Of a stretch of DNA of 64,000 nt, positions 35,330 to 43,975 are shown piece by piece. Origin of the DNA: an uncultured Bacteroidales bacterium (GTDB lineage: Bacteria; Bacteroidota; Bacteroidia; Bacteroidales; P3). The stretch's first letter is position 1. Each line of letters opens with the position of its first letter. The stretch lies in contig CAKZZD010000019.1 of the NCBI GenBank assembly GCA_937886715.1, positions 1-64,000 of the forward strand, given 5' to 3'. A program made the translations under genes and the position numbers. Below the pieces are notes generated by a model. That model worked only from the letters and a program-made list of their open reading frames with translations, was not told the origin of the DNA and ran no database searches.

Positions 35330-37243
35330 ATGAAAAAAGCTCTACTCAAGCAAGTGGCCCTCATGGTGGGGGCAGCATTGTCGGCAGGAACGTGTTTTGT
35401 TTCCTGCATTGACGACGAACCGGTCCCGAACAGGATCGAGATTTTCACCGAACAGTTTTCCAACAGCCGGAAGATGACCGTCGAGCACCAGCAGGTGCAT
35501 TGGGTCGACGGCGACCGCATCTACATCAGCGGCACCGAGGCCGAGTTGTCGGTGTCGGACGGCCACGTCTACGCCAGCAACGTGGCGGCGACCTCCCCTA
35601 TACGGGCCCTGTTCCCCACCAGCCTGACGACGTCGGCACCCACATCCGACGAGGTACAAATCACGTTGCCGGCTGAATATCACTACCGCAAAACGGGCAA
35701 CCTGCAGAAGCTTGACATGCCCATGGCGGCCTACGCCACAGGCACCGATGCAGTCCAGTTCAAGCACCTCACCGGAGCCCTGTGCCTGATGATCACCAAT
35801 AGCGACAATAGCCAACCTTTGACGATAGACAGAATCACCATCACCAGCGACAGATACCAGCTTAGTGGCAGCCGTTTGGTTAATTTCCAGTCGCTCACAA
35901 CCAATAATAATATTGTGGAGACATCCACGGTTGCCGACCGCAGCGTTAGTCTCATGTTTGACCTTGAGCCTGTGGTTCTTCCGGCCAACAGTACGGATAC
36001 TACATTTGTGGTTGTGCCTATACCTGCAGTAGGGGGCTCAAATAGGTTTACTGTCGAGGTATCGACGTACGATAATCCTATCGGATCTCACTACGTCTAC
36101 CGCCGCCAGCAAACCCAAGGTGGCGCCTTGGACCGCAATCAATTAGGCTATATTCCTGTCACGATGAAAACCGTGTCAGATACGGCCGACTACATCAAAA
36201 GAAAACCTCTGTTCACGGGTGGTGGCAGCGAGACCTATCCATACCTTATCAATTCTTTGAGCGATTTCCTTCTGTTTGTCAGGGCTGTAGACACGAATAT
36301 CAACACAAATACGTTCAACAAAAGAAACAGGTGTTTCGCACTCACCCACGACATTGACTGCGAAGGACTTGTGCTTGTACATCCTATCAAATTCAAAGGC
36401 ATATTTGACGGACGCGGACACAACCTCAGCAACCTTGGTGTGAAAGGGCGAAACACAAATGGCAATTACTACTGCAGTCTTTTTGACGACATAAAGGAAG
36501 TCAAGAACCTTACAATCAACAATATAACACTGAAATTAGACAATGGTAATTATACCAATCTTTATGGTGGATGTTTTCAATCTAAAGTAGATACGATAAT
36601 CGTCAGAAACTGCCATATCAATAATCTGGCAGTTAATACTGATGGCCAAGTAACGACCAATAATACTTTCTTCGGCAATTTTGTTGGTCAAGCAGCAATT
36701 GACACCATTGACAATTGCACATTTTCTGGATTCGTAAACGACAGCATCCCAATTGTTTCTACATCTATTTGCCATGGCGGTATCATTGGACAGATCGATA
36801 AATATAGTAACAATACATATAGATATGGAATTATAACTAATTGCACAATTTCATATGACAAACCTTTAACCATCGTAGCAACATCGAGTGCCAACGTTGG
36901 AGGTGCTATTGGAAAAAACATGTCGAATAGTTCTAATAATACAACTATAAAAATTTCAGCATGTTCATTTGCATTGAACAATAATATTAAAGGCGCCATT
37001 GTCTATGCCGCTGGCGCGATAGGTTCTACATGGAATGCTTCTCTTATAACAATAGAAAATGATAATGTATCAGGCACAATTAATGCTACTTATACTGACA
37101 CAATTAATAGCAGATTAGCAGCTTGGATAGGAAAATATAGGAACATTAATAGCAGCAAAAATATTAGAAACTGCAACTACGACTCATTAGAAATATATGG
37201 TAATGGAACAAAAATAACTGAAGTCAGAGAATATAATGAATAA
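35330..37243 (+). CDS. Surface lipoprotein: fimbrillin-like N-terminal half, beta-helix C-terminal half
   Basis: A 637-residue protein with a signal peptide and lipobox ending FVSC (C26). Residues about 30-285 resemble the fimbrillin-like (Mfa/BF2992 type) surface lipoproteins (VDGDRIYISG, LKH/KHLTGALCLMIT, a beta-rich layout). From about 298 a region starting GGGSETYPYLINSLSDFLLF and FALTHDIDCEG, FKGIFDGRGHNLSNLG reads as a right-handed beta-helix of the GLUG/adhesin type. Base composition drops sharply to AT-rich over the second half while the first half looks like neighbouring genes, suggesting a swapped domain. Adhesion or a pilus-tip role is an inference. Confidence 0.78.
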   Translation: MKKALLKQVALMVGAALSAGTCFVSCIDDEPVPNRIEIFTEQFSNSRKMTVEHQQVHWVDGDRIYISGTEAELSVSDGHVYASNVAATSPIRALFPTSLTTSAPTSDEVQITLPAEYHYRKTGNLQKLDMPMAAYATGTDAVQFKHLTGALCLMITNSDNSQPLTIDRITITSDRYQLSGSRLVNFQSLTTNNNIVETSTVADRSVSLMFDLEPVVLPANSTDTTFVVVPIPAVGGSNRFTVEVSTYDNPIGSHYVYRRQQTQGGALDRNQLGYIPVTMKTVSDTADYIKRKPLFTGGGSETYPYLINSLSDFLLFVRAVDTNINTNTFNKRNRCFALTHDIDCEGLVLVHPIKFKGIFDGRGHNLSNLGVKGRNTNGNYYCSLFDDIKEVKNLTINNITLKLDNGNYTNLYGGCFQSKVDTIIVRNCHINNLAVNTDGQVTTNNTFFGNFVGQAAIDTIDNCTFSGFVNDSIPIVSTSICHGGIIGQIDKYSNNTYRYGIITNCTISYDKPLTIVATSSANVGGAIGKNMSNSSNNTTIKISACSFALNNNIKGAIVYAAGAIGSTWNASLITIENDNVSGTINATYTDTINSRLAAWIGKYRNINSSKNIRNCNYDSLEIYGNGTKITEVREYNE

Positions 37244-37442
37244 TCATAACAACCATACTATGAATGAGAAAAAGCAATATGAGGCACCGGAATTGACGGT
37301 GGTGGAATTCAAAGTGGAGCGCGGATACGCTCAATCCGGAGGTGGATCCATGACCCTCAACACCACGGATGATGTCAACGAGGGATATCAGATACGCTCG
37401 GGTTGGGGCCGCTCGACGGAAAACAATGGTTTTTGGAACTGA
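37236..37442 (+). CDS. Small protein with EApEL..VEFKVERGYAQSGGG motif
   Basis: A 68-residue (or 60-residue from the second ATG at 37260) protein whose start overlaps the lipoprotein stop by 8 bases. It has a basic/polar N-terminus, the motif YEAPELTVVEFKVERGYAQS followed by GGGS and a Gly/Ser/Asn-rich, Trp-containing tail ending FWN. Short proteins of this layout are, as I recall, common in Bacteroidetes next to surface lipoproteins; no function is assigned. There is no classical signal peptide. The glycine run after the helical-looking leader could be a processing site, which is speculation. Confidence 0.65.
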   Translation: MNNHNNHTMNEKKQYEAPELTVVEFKVERGYAQSGGGSMTLNTTDDVNEGYQIRSGWGRSTENNGFWN

Positions 37443-37462
37443 TCCCCTTCAACAGTATTCGC

Positions 37463-39283
37463 GTGAAGCTTGAACTGCTATCCCCGGCCAAAAACCTGGA
37501 ATATGGGCGCGAGGCCATCAACCATGGCGCCGATGCCGTATATATCGGTGCTCCTGCTTTTGGTGCCCGAGCCGCAGCCACCAATTCGCTCAACGACATT
37601 GAGGCGCTGGTAGACTATGCCCATCTGTTTGGTTCCAAGGTGTTTGCCACGGTCAACACGCTGCTTTTCGACGATGAACTGGAGCCTGCCGTGCAAATGA
37701 TCCATAAATTGTATGATATGGGGGTCGACGCCCTCATCATACAGGATATGGGTCTGCTCCAATGCGACCTGCCCCCAATCGAACTGCACGCCAGCACGCA
37801 ATGCCACAATGCCTCGGTGGAACGCATAAAATTCTTGGAACAAGCAGGTTTCAAGCGCGTGATCCTCGCTCGCGAAACCTCGTTGCAGCAGATGCAGGAG
37901 ATCCGCAGATCCACCGCTGTCGACCTTGAGGCATTCATCCATGGAGCCCTATGTGTGAGCTACAGCGGCCAGTGCTATATGAGCCAATACCTGAATCAGC
38001 GCAGCGGCAACCGCGGCTGTTGCTCGCAGCCATGCCGCTCGTCGTATGATTTGATCGGACGCGACAACCGCTTGATTCTAAGAGATCGTCACCTGCTATC
38101 GCTGAAAGATTTCAACGCATCGGAACATCTGCAGGAGATGATTGCAGCTGGAATCAGCTCGTTCAAAATAGAGGGTCGCCTGAAAGACCTGAGCTACGTG
38201 AAGAATATCACCGCCTACTATCGGCAACTGCTTGATAGCATGATGTCTGGACATGAACGCGCATCATCCGGACAATCGACATTCTTCTTCAATCCCGATC
38301 CCTCGAAGACTTTCAACAGGGGCTACACCGACTACTTCCTGGTCTCGCGCCAGCCGATGGCCAATTTTGCCACACAAAAGTCGCTCGGTGCCCCTGTGGG
38401 GAAAGTCATAAAGATCGAACGTAACACTCTTGTTATCAGCGGCGATACTGCATTTACTGCCGGCGACGGATTATGCTTTTTCGATCCGTCGAACCACCTT
38501 CAGGGTTTCCTTGTCAACAGGGTGGAAGGCCACACCATTGTGCCCAACAACATGCCGGACATAGCCGTGGGCACACCTATATGGCGCAACCACGACCATG
38601 CCTTTGAGCGCATGCTCGGTGGCGAGTCGGCCACAAGAAGAATTGACATTAGTCTGGAATTCAACATAAAGGGCGATGGGTTTGTTCTAAAAGCGGTCGA
38701 TACGGATGGGGTGACAGCCGAAACTTCCATGCATCTGCCAATGGAACCTTCAGGCAATCCTGAAGCAATATCCGCCATGATCGCCAAACAGCTGTCGAAG
38801 ATGGGCAGCAACCCGTTTATGGCAAAAGAGATCAAAGACATGACGCATGGCAAGTATTTCCTACCCGTTTCGGCAGTGAACAAGATGCGCCGCGATGTGG
38901 TTGAAACCCTGATAGCCCATAGAATCAAGAAGTTCCATCCGAAGTCGGTATCTCGGCTGGATCAGCAGGCGGAAGAGGCAGGTGGAAATATGGATTATCG
39001 GGCAAATGTGCTCAACAGATGTGCCGAAGAATTCTATAATAATCATGGAATCAATATCGTAGAATACGGACTAGAGAAAACCGAATCGTACGACAACAAG
39101 GCACTGATGACCACCAAATACTGCCTGCGCTACGAGCTAGGGTGCTGCCTCAGAGGAAAGAACCAAGGGCGACCGCAAGCCGACATCACCCCCGATGAGG
39201 AACTCCTATTGCGGAACAACGACCGTCTGTTCCGCCTTCAATTCGACTGCAAGAATTGTCAGATGCTGATCTTCAAGCGTTGA
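37463..39283 (+). CDS. Peptidase U32-family protein (RNA hydroxylation type)
   Basis: A 606-residue protein from a GTG at 37463 (MKLELLSPAKNLEYG), chosen because it matches the usual N-terminus ELL.PAKNLE; the longer open frame from 37403 overlaps the small gene. U32 landmarks are ELHASTQCHNAS, EAFIHGALCVSYSGQCYMS and a cysteine cluster NRGCCSQPCRSSYDL (iron-sulfur-type cysteines), then a C-terminal region including CLRYELGCCLRG. Relatives (TrhP/RlhA) take part in 5-hydroxylation of tRNA or rRNA bases, although annotated as peptidases. The last 11 bases overlap the convergent membrane-protein gene. Confidence 0.9.
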   Translation: MKLELLSPAKNLEYGREAINHGADAVYIGAPAFGARAAATNSLNDIEALVDYAHLFGSKVFATVNTLLFDDELEPAVQMIHKLYDMGVDALIIQDMGLLQCDLPPIELHASTQCHNASVERIKFLEQAGFKRVILARETSLQQMQEIRRSTAVDLEAFIHGALCVSYSGQCYMSQYLNQRSGNRGCCSQPCRSSYDLIGRDNRLILRDRHLLSLKDFNASEHLQEMIAAGISSFKIEGRLKDLSYVKNITAYYRQLLDSMMSGHERASSGQSTFFFNPDPSKTFNRGYTDYFLVSRQPMANFATQKSLGAPVGKVIKIERNTLVISGDTAFTAGDGLCFFDPSNHLQGFLVNRVEGHTIVPNNMPDIAVGTPIWRNHDHAFERMLGGESATRRIDISLEFNIKGDGFVLKAVDTDGVTAETSMHLPMEPSGNPEAISAMIAKQLSKMGSNPFMAKEIKDMTHGKYFLPVSAVNKMRRDVVETLIAHRIKKFHPKSVSRLDQQAEEAGGNMDYRANVLNRCAEEFYNNHGINIVEYGLEKTESYDNKALMTTKYCLRYELGCCLRGKNQGRPQADITPDEELLLRNNDRLFRLQFDCKNCQMLIFKR

Positions 39284-39851
39284 CGACAGTGGCAACCGCC
39301 ACTCCAAGAAGCATGATACAGACCACTGCCATCCACCGGCGAGGCCTCAATGCAACCTTCTGTCGGCCAAACATAATTCCCAGATAGCCAAGCAGGAAAA
39401 CAGCGATCAGCATAGGCCAGATGATTCTGCCCACCTGCCAGGAGAACGTGGGTGCAAACCCCACCCCGATGCCGAGCAGCAGCACATTGATGCCCGTGGC
39501 AAGCCCCATCATCAGCACCGTCGTGGCTGACGTCAACCCAAATGTGGGCAGTTTCGGCTTCCGTCTCATGTAAGGCGCAAACAACTTGATGATTACGGCG
39601 ACAAAGAGACCCAAAAGGATATAGGCATTCGTCTTGTCGTAGATGGTCGCGCCATTCGGAGCTTGAAGACGGATGAGGTCGCCAATGGCAATGCCCAGCA
39701 AATAGAGCGCAGTATGGATGGCGGCAATTGAGAAGGCAATGGCAAGTCCGGCCGACAAACGGACCGGGGTTGCTTCGGCACTACGCCTGAACGTAAGTAG
39801 GGCGACAATACCCACAGCGATGGCGACAATAATATAGGAAACTATCGACAT
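39273..39851 (-). CDS. MntP-like six-helix membrane protein lacking the family aspartates
   Basis: A 192-residue protein with about six hydrophobic segments in two repeats, aligning with manganese exporter MntP: its segment VAIAVGIVALLTF matches the first repeat and MGLATGINVLLLGIGVGF the second. The aspartate of each MntP repeat is replaced, by V16 and by N122. It may be a transporter of different specificity or not a transporter. It overlaps the U32 gene by 11 bases at one end, and its start overlaps the rsmA stop by 10 bases in the same direction. Confidence 0.7.
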   Translation of the reverse strand: MSIVSYIIVAIAVGIVALLTFRRSAEATPVRLSAGLAIAFSIAAIHTALYLLGIAIGDLIRLQAPNGATIYDKTNAYILLGLFVAVIIKLFAPYMRRKPKLPTFGLTSATTVLMMGLATGINVLLLGIGVGFAPTFSWQVGRIIWPMLIAVFLLGYLGIMFGRQKVALRPRRWMAVVCIMLLGVAVATVVNA

Positions 39852-40606
39852 TCTTGAATCATTTTTGTTAGCGTAACAAATTCATCCACAGACAACTGCT
39901 CAGCCCGTTTCACAAGGAACGTGTCAGGAATCCCATCCAGGGGAATGTTCAACTGGCGCAACGCGTTGCGAAGAGTCTTGCGGCGCTGGTTAAAGCCAGC
40001 CTTGACTGTTTGGACAAACAGCTTTTCGTCGCAATCCAACTCAGCAACCTCGTTGCGGGTAAGACGGATCACTGCCGACTTGACCTTAGGCGGCGGATTG
40101 AACACATGTTCATGAACGGTGAAGAGGTACTCTGTGCGATAGAAAGCAGCCAAAAGCACCGACAAAATCCCATAGGTCTTGCTGCCGGGACCTGCCGCCA
40201 CACGCTCAGCCACTTCCTTTTGGAACATACCGACCACCTCGTGCACATGGTCGCGGTTGTCGAGCACCTTGAACAATATCTGCGATGAAATGTTGTAAGG
40301 GAAATTGCCTATGATGGCAAACGGACTGCTGAAAACTGAAAGGTCGTACTTCAAGAAGTCGCCTTCGATGACATCCAGAGTGGGATAATGGCCGTGCAGA
40401 TAAGCCACCGACTCGCGGTCGATCTCCACGACATGGAAATCCAGCCCCTCATGCTGCATCAGATATTTGGTCAGAACACCCATACCGGGCCCGATCTCAA
40501 GGGCACACTTGACATCAGGCGACAGGGACTCCACTATCCGCTGCGCGATACTCTCATCGGTCAGAAAATGTTGACCGAGAAACTTCTTTGCTCTGACTTC
40601 AGTCAT
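39842..40606 (-). CDS. rsmA: 16S rRNA dimethyladenosine transferase
   Basis: A 254-residue SAM-dependent methyltransferase. It shows AKKFLGQHFLTDESIAQRIV, the SAM loop LEIGPGMGVLTKYL, NFPYNIS (motif IV NLPY-like) and VFNPPPKVKSAVIRL. It dimethylates two adjacent adenines in the 3' helix of 16S rRNA. Its start overlaps the stop of the upstream TPR gene by 4 bases, and its end overlaps the MntP-like gene, forming a three-gene unit. Confidence 0.96.
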   Translation of the reverse strand: MTEVRAKKFLGQHFLTDESIAQRIVESLSPDVKCALEIGPGMGVLTKYLMQHEGLDFHVVEIDRESVAYLHGHYPTLDVIEGDFLKYDLSVFSSPFAIIGNFPYNISSQILFKVLDNRDHVHEVVGMFQKEVAERVAAGPGSKTYGILSVLLAAFYRTEYLFTVHEHVFNPPPKVKSAVIRLTRNEVAELDCDEKLFVQTVKAGFNQRRKTLRNALRQLNIPLDGIPDTFLVKRAEQLSVDEFVTLTKMIQECR

Positions 40607-42423
40607 CTTGTTTTAAGGGCGTTATAGCGTTTACGGGCTTGCTCGACGTAAAGGCTGGTGGGATAGTCTATCAGCAACTTTTCGTAGCACTCGCGGGCCT
40701 TTTCGGGATGCCCCAGCCGATCCTCGTTCAGTTCAGCCATCATCATCAGCGCGTCGTCGGCAGTAAGGTCATAGGGGTAGAAATCGAGCAGCTTCTGCAA
40801 CAACGAGTCGGCCTCAGCGTAGCGTGCCTGCTTGATGCGGATTTGGGCCTTTTTCATCAGCACCTCGTCGAGCAGCGGGTGAGACAGCGTACGGCGGCTA
40901 ATATCGTCGAAACCGTCCCACGCCGAGTCGAGCATATTGCGGAACAACAACAGGTCGGCATTGGCAAACAGCTCCAACATGCCGTAGGTGCTGTCATCCT
41001 CCATATTGTCGGATATGAGCAGCGACAATTCCATGGCATCGTTGGCCACCAGCTTTGACGTTGAAGCCCTAAGCACATTCAGCTGCGACTTGGCCCAGTC
41101 GAAATCATGGTTATAGTATGACAGCTTGGCATTCTTGAACTTGGCCCGGGCTCCCAGCACATCGTCCTTGTTGGCCTTCTCGACCTGCATGTACAGCAGC
41201 GAAGCGTCCCATATCTCGCCCGCAAACAGCAGCACATCGCCCAGCTCAAGCTTTACGGCATCGCGCAGCGATGGTTTCAGGCGCGGTATTTCCAGCGCAT
41301 CGTACAGGATGTCGGCGGCAGCCTGGACATCATTATAATGGTATGCCATCAGCGTGGCATAGTGCCGCATCAACGGAATGGTGACATCATTTTTCCCAAG
41401 CTCCTCAAAGGCGGACAAGTACTTCTGTCTCAGCGACTCCAACTGGCGACGATCGATGCTGAAATGCTGGTTCATGCGCTCGAATTCGGCCTCCAGCTCA
41501 CCCACGCGGCTTTCGATATAATAAGGGTTGTCCTGCCCTTTCGCAATGAGATAGCGGTAGCTCTCCGCGGCCACGTCGTAGTCATTGTTACTTTGGGCAA
41601 TCTTCGCCACCCTGAAGACAGGATCGCCGTTCATGTCCGGAAAGCGTGCGTCAACGGCCTTCGCCTGCGTCAGGGCAAACTGGAAGTCCTTCTGCTGGAG
41701 GGAAAACCATATCATCATCTCCAGATATGACTTGTTCTCCGGATGCTCCTGAATACGGCTGACCAGCGCACGGCGCACACCCGTGGCCAACTTGTCGTCA
41801 GGAGCCTCTTGGAGCGATCTCTGCATCGAAATCTGAATACTGTTCAACATCGAAGGCTGATTGTCGAGCAGGTCGAAATACTCGCCGGTCATCGCCTCAT
41901 AGTTGCCAACCTGCTGGTAAACACCAATCAATTCGTTGAAAAACAGCGCCTTGCTTTTAGTCTTGACTCTTGCTGTCAGATAGGTCTGGATGGCATAGTC
42001 CGACCTTCCGATCTTCATGAACGACTGCGCGAGCGACGAAACCACCTGCATATTGTTTCCTATCGACTCAATCGCCTTGTTGAAGCATTTTTCAGCCTTC
42101 TTGGGTTGCTGCTGAATCGAATAGACATAACCTTCGTCCACCAACAGGCTAAGGTCACGCTTGTGGGTCTTCTGACGCTTCTCCACAAGGTTGAGAGCAG
42201 CCTTATACTGCTTCATTTCCAGATAGGTAGAGTATAATCTCTGATAGTAATATTGATTGGTGGTTTTCTTGTAAAGAGCCTCATACAGCTCAGCCGCCTG
42301 TTCGAATTCGCCATTGTCATAATAGTGCGCCGCCAGCTGCTCCTGGGTCTGCTGGGCCTGTGCAAACGTGGCCGGAACAAGGGTCAACATGCACACAAAC
42401 AGCGTTATGATGGCGTTTCTCAT
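40603..42423 (-). CDS. Secreted tetratricopeptide-repeat protein
   Basis: A 606-residue protein starting MRNAIITLFVCMLTLVP with a signal peptide ending about FAQAQ; an open extension from 42450 is less likely because it runs into the tRNA terminator. TPR-like helices recur through the chain (AAHYYDNGEFEQAAELYEAL, AEKCFNKAIES, ECYEKLLIDYPTSLYVEQAR). It is probably a periplasmic scaffold, like several Bacteroidetes TPR proteins of envelope assembly or gliding-related complexes. No partner is indicated by the operon (rsmA and the MntP-like gene follow). Confidence 0.82.
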   Translation of the reverse strand: MRNAIITLFVCMLTLVPATFAQAQQTQEQLAAHYYDNGEFEQAAELYEALYKKTTNQYYYQRLYSTYLEMKQYKAALNLVEKRQKTHKRDLSLLVDEGYVYSIQQQPKKAEKCFNKAIESIGNNMQVVSSLAQSFMKIGRSDYAIQTYLTARVKTKSKALFFNELIGVYQQVGNYEAMTGEYFDLLDNQPSMLNSIQISMQRSLQEAPDDKLATGVRRALVSRIQEHPENKSYLEMMIWFSLQQKDFQFALTQAKAVDARFPDMNGDPVFRVAKIAQSNNDYDVAAESYRYLIAKGQDNPYYIESRVGELEAEFERMNQHFSIDRRQLESLRQKYLSAFEELGKNDVTIPLMRHYATLMAYHYNDVQAAADILYDALEIPRLKPSLRDAVKLELGDVLLFAGEIWDASLLYMQVEKANKDDVLGARAKFKNAKLSYYNHDFDWAKSQLNVLRASTSKLVANDAMELSLLISDNMEDDSTYGMLELFANADLLLFRNMLDSAWDGFDDISRRTLSHPLLDEVLMKKAQIRIKQARYAEADSLLQKLLDFYPYDLTADDALMMMAELNEDRLGHPEKARECYEKLLIDYPTSLYVEQARKRYNALKTR

Positions 42424-42434
42424 ATATATGGTAT

Positions 42435-42461
42435 AAAAAAACCGGAACATTGAATTCCGGT
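42435..42461 (-). terminator. Intrinsic terminator of the tRNA-Lys transcript
   Basis: ACCGGAA (42441-42447) and TTCCGGT (42455-42461) form a 7-pair stem with a 7-base loop; on the reverse strand the stem is followed by a T run (A run 42435-42440). It sits between the tRNA-Lys genes and the TPR gene. Confidence 0.75.
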
Positions 42462-42475
42462 CCTGAGATTGTTTG

Positions 42476-42548
42476 TGACCCAGCTGGGGCTCGAACCCAG
42501 GACCCCAACATTAAAAGTGTTGTGCTCTACCTACTGAGCTACTGAGTC
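42476..42548 (-). tRNA. tRNA-Lys (anticodon TTT), copy 1
   Basis: The reverse strand folds with acceptor GACTCAG/CTGGGTC, anticodon stem CAACA/TGTTG and loop CTTTTAA (anticodon TTT), T loop TTCGAGC. Identical to the second copy and separated from it by 23 bases. No CCA is encoded. Confidence 0.95.
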
Positions 42549-42571
42549 TTAGCACTAGTCTCAATTATCTG

Positions 42572-42644
42572 TGACCCAGCTGGGGCTCGAACCCAGGACC
42601 CCAACATTAAAAGTGTTGTGCTCTACCTACTGAGCTACTGAGTC
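42572..42644 (-). tRNA. tRNA-Lys (anticodon TTT), copy 2
   Basis: Exact duplicate of the neighbouring tRNA-Lys, upstream of it in transcription order. The pair probably arises from tandem duplication and is transcribed together, ending at the terminator at 42435-42461. Confidence 0.95.
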
Positions 42645-42989
42645 AATTCGTCAATTCCTTCAGCCAAAAGCGCTTCGCTTCAGCCTCAAAATTGAGGTGC
42701 AAAATTACAACTTTTTTAATTATGCACCAAATATTTTGTTAATAATTATCACATATTATTGTTAATCAGAATAATAATTATTGACAACAGAACTAATTCA
42801 ATCAGCAAAAATAATCTTATCTTGCACTTTTAAGGTCGTTTTGCGCACATGCATCCAATAGATAAACCGCCAAGAAATATCTCTAAAACGCCCCACCCTT
42901 CGTAACCAATAGTCCCGATCATCATGAAAGCCCACATACCTGACGTCCAGAGGGAAATCTCTCTTGCTCAACAGACTCTACAATCGCAT

Positions 42990-43096
42990 CCAAACCACTG
43001 TCCCTCAATATCTTCTCCTTACCAACTCCTACCCAAGTCCTACCATAGTAGGAGATGGGTAGGAGTTGGTAAGGCGATGGTATTGACATACAAGGG
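42990..43096. repeat. Intergenic palindromic element, family A copy 5
   Basis: Outer arms of 19 bases (43017-43035 and 43056-43074) enclose an inner stem TCCTAC/GTAGGA (43038-43043 and 43048-43053) with loop CATA. Both ends carry the family tail: CCACTGTCCCTCAATATC at 42995-43012 and GGTATTGACATAC on the right, making this the most symmetric copy. It lies in the 533-base gap between the tRNA-Lys genes and the DUF6266 gene, 82 bases beyond the DUF6266 stop; the remainder of the gap (42645-42990) is AT-rich and shows no gene. Confidence 0.85.
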
Positions 43097-43177
43097 ATTA
43101 CAGCGGAGTTAAAAACACGCTGATAAGGGATGGAAAAAATAGCTTCTGGTCGCAGAATTGTAGTTGCGAAGGGTATA

Positions 43178-43975
43178 TTACGGGACGCTGCCAGACGATT
43201 CGTCGGCGATGACAGGTTGATGCGGCTCCGTTTCTTGGACGGCAGCATTTGCGGGGTTGGTGAAGTTATGTTTGGCCACATCAACAAACTCCAACCAGCT
43301 GTCGCTGAGTGGAATATAATGGCCGTGTTCCATTTGATGATTCACCTTACCCACTCCGATATATGTGGAATTAGACGGACGCCCATCCCTATCCACAACA
43401 AATCCATAGAGATGCACCACATGGCCTGACCAATGTTCTGGCAACCTGAATTTTAAATGCTTTGATCGGCGAGGCACCGGGGCAGAAAGAAAACCCTCTT
43501 TACTGTCTTCCGAATAAGCATAGACATAGACCTTGTCCTCGGACGACGCCCTAAGCTGCAGCGCATTGCGCTCAAAATCAACAGACACCACCTCATCGGC
43601 ACCAAATTCTGCATCGTGGAAGAAAACATCGGCGGCAGGGCCCTGTGCCAACTGCAACAGGGAATAGTTGACAACCTGTCGCCCTTCGTGCATCGCAAAG
43701 TGGGCTTTATTCTTCATGACGAAGTAGTTGCCTTCCGTCATGCTGTGCTCGCTGGCGGCATGACCCAAGCCCAGGCGAAGAGCACTCTTGGCGGTGGCTG
43801 CGAATCGCACCATTCCTACAAACCAGCTTCGTTCCGATTGCTGACTGGGGGTGTTGGGATAGCGCACGTCGCGCTTGTAAGCGCGCAGGCATGGACGTCC
43901 CTTCCAGATGTACCCGACAACGGGTCCGATGCGCCCGCTGAGGGGGCCGTTGATTCCTTGATATATGGTTGCCAT
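43178..43975 (-). CDS. DUF6266 family protein
   Basis: A 265-residue protein. The N-terminus ATIYQGINGPLSGRIGPVVG followed by YIWKGRPCLRA has the pattern of the Bacteroidetes family DUF6266, where an Ala-Thr-Ile start and a Gly-rich Gly-Ser-Val-Gly strand precede a WKG motif. The rest is beta-rich with YVYAYSEDSKEG and HVVHLYGFVVD. Function is unknown. It has no signal peptide by eye. It lies in an AT-rich stretch with long noncoding flanks (about 700 bases upstream), which suggests recent acquisition. Confidence 0.75.
   Translation of the reverse strand: MATIYQGINGPLSGRIGPVVGYIWKGRPCLRAYKRDVRYPNTPSQQSERSWFVGMVRFAATAKSALRLGLGHAASEHSMTEGNYFVMKNKAHFAMHEGRQVVNYSLLQLAQGPAADVFFHDAEFGADEVVSVDFERNALQLRASSEDKVYVYAYSEDSKEGFLSAPVPRRSKHLKFRLPEHWSGHVVHLYGFVVDRDGRPSNSTYIGVGKVNHQMEHGHYIPLSDSWLEFVDVAKHNFTNPANAAVQETEPHQPVIADESSGSVP

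Noticed and set aside
42476..43975. Integrated element at the tRNA-Lys genes
   Set aside because: Elements usually enter at the 3' end of a tRNA, whereas the AT-rich DNA is on the 5' side; no integrase and no tRNA-end duplicate was found.
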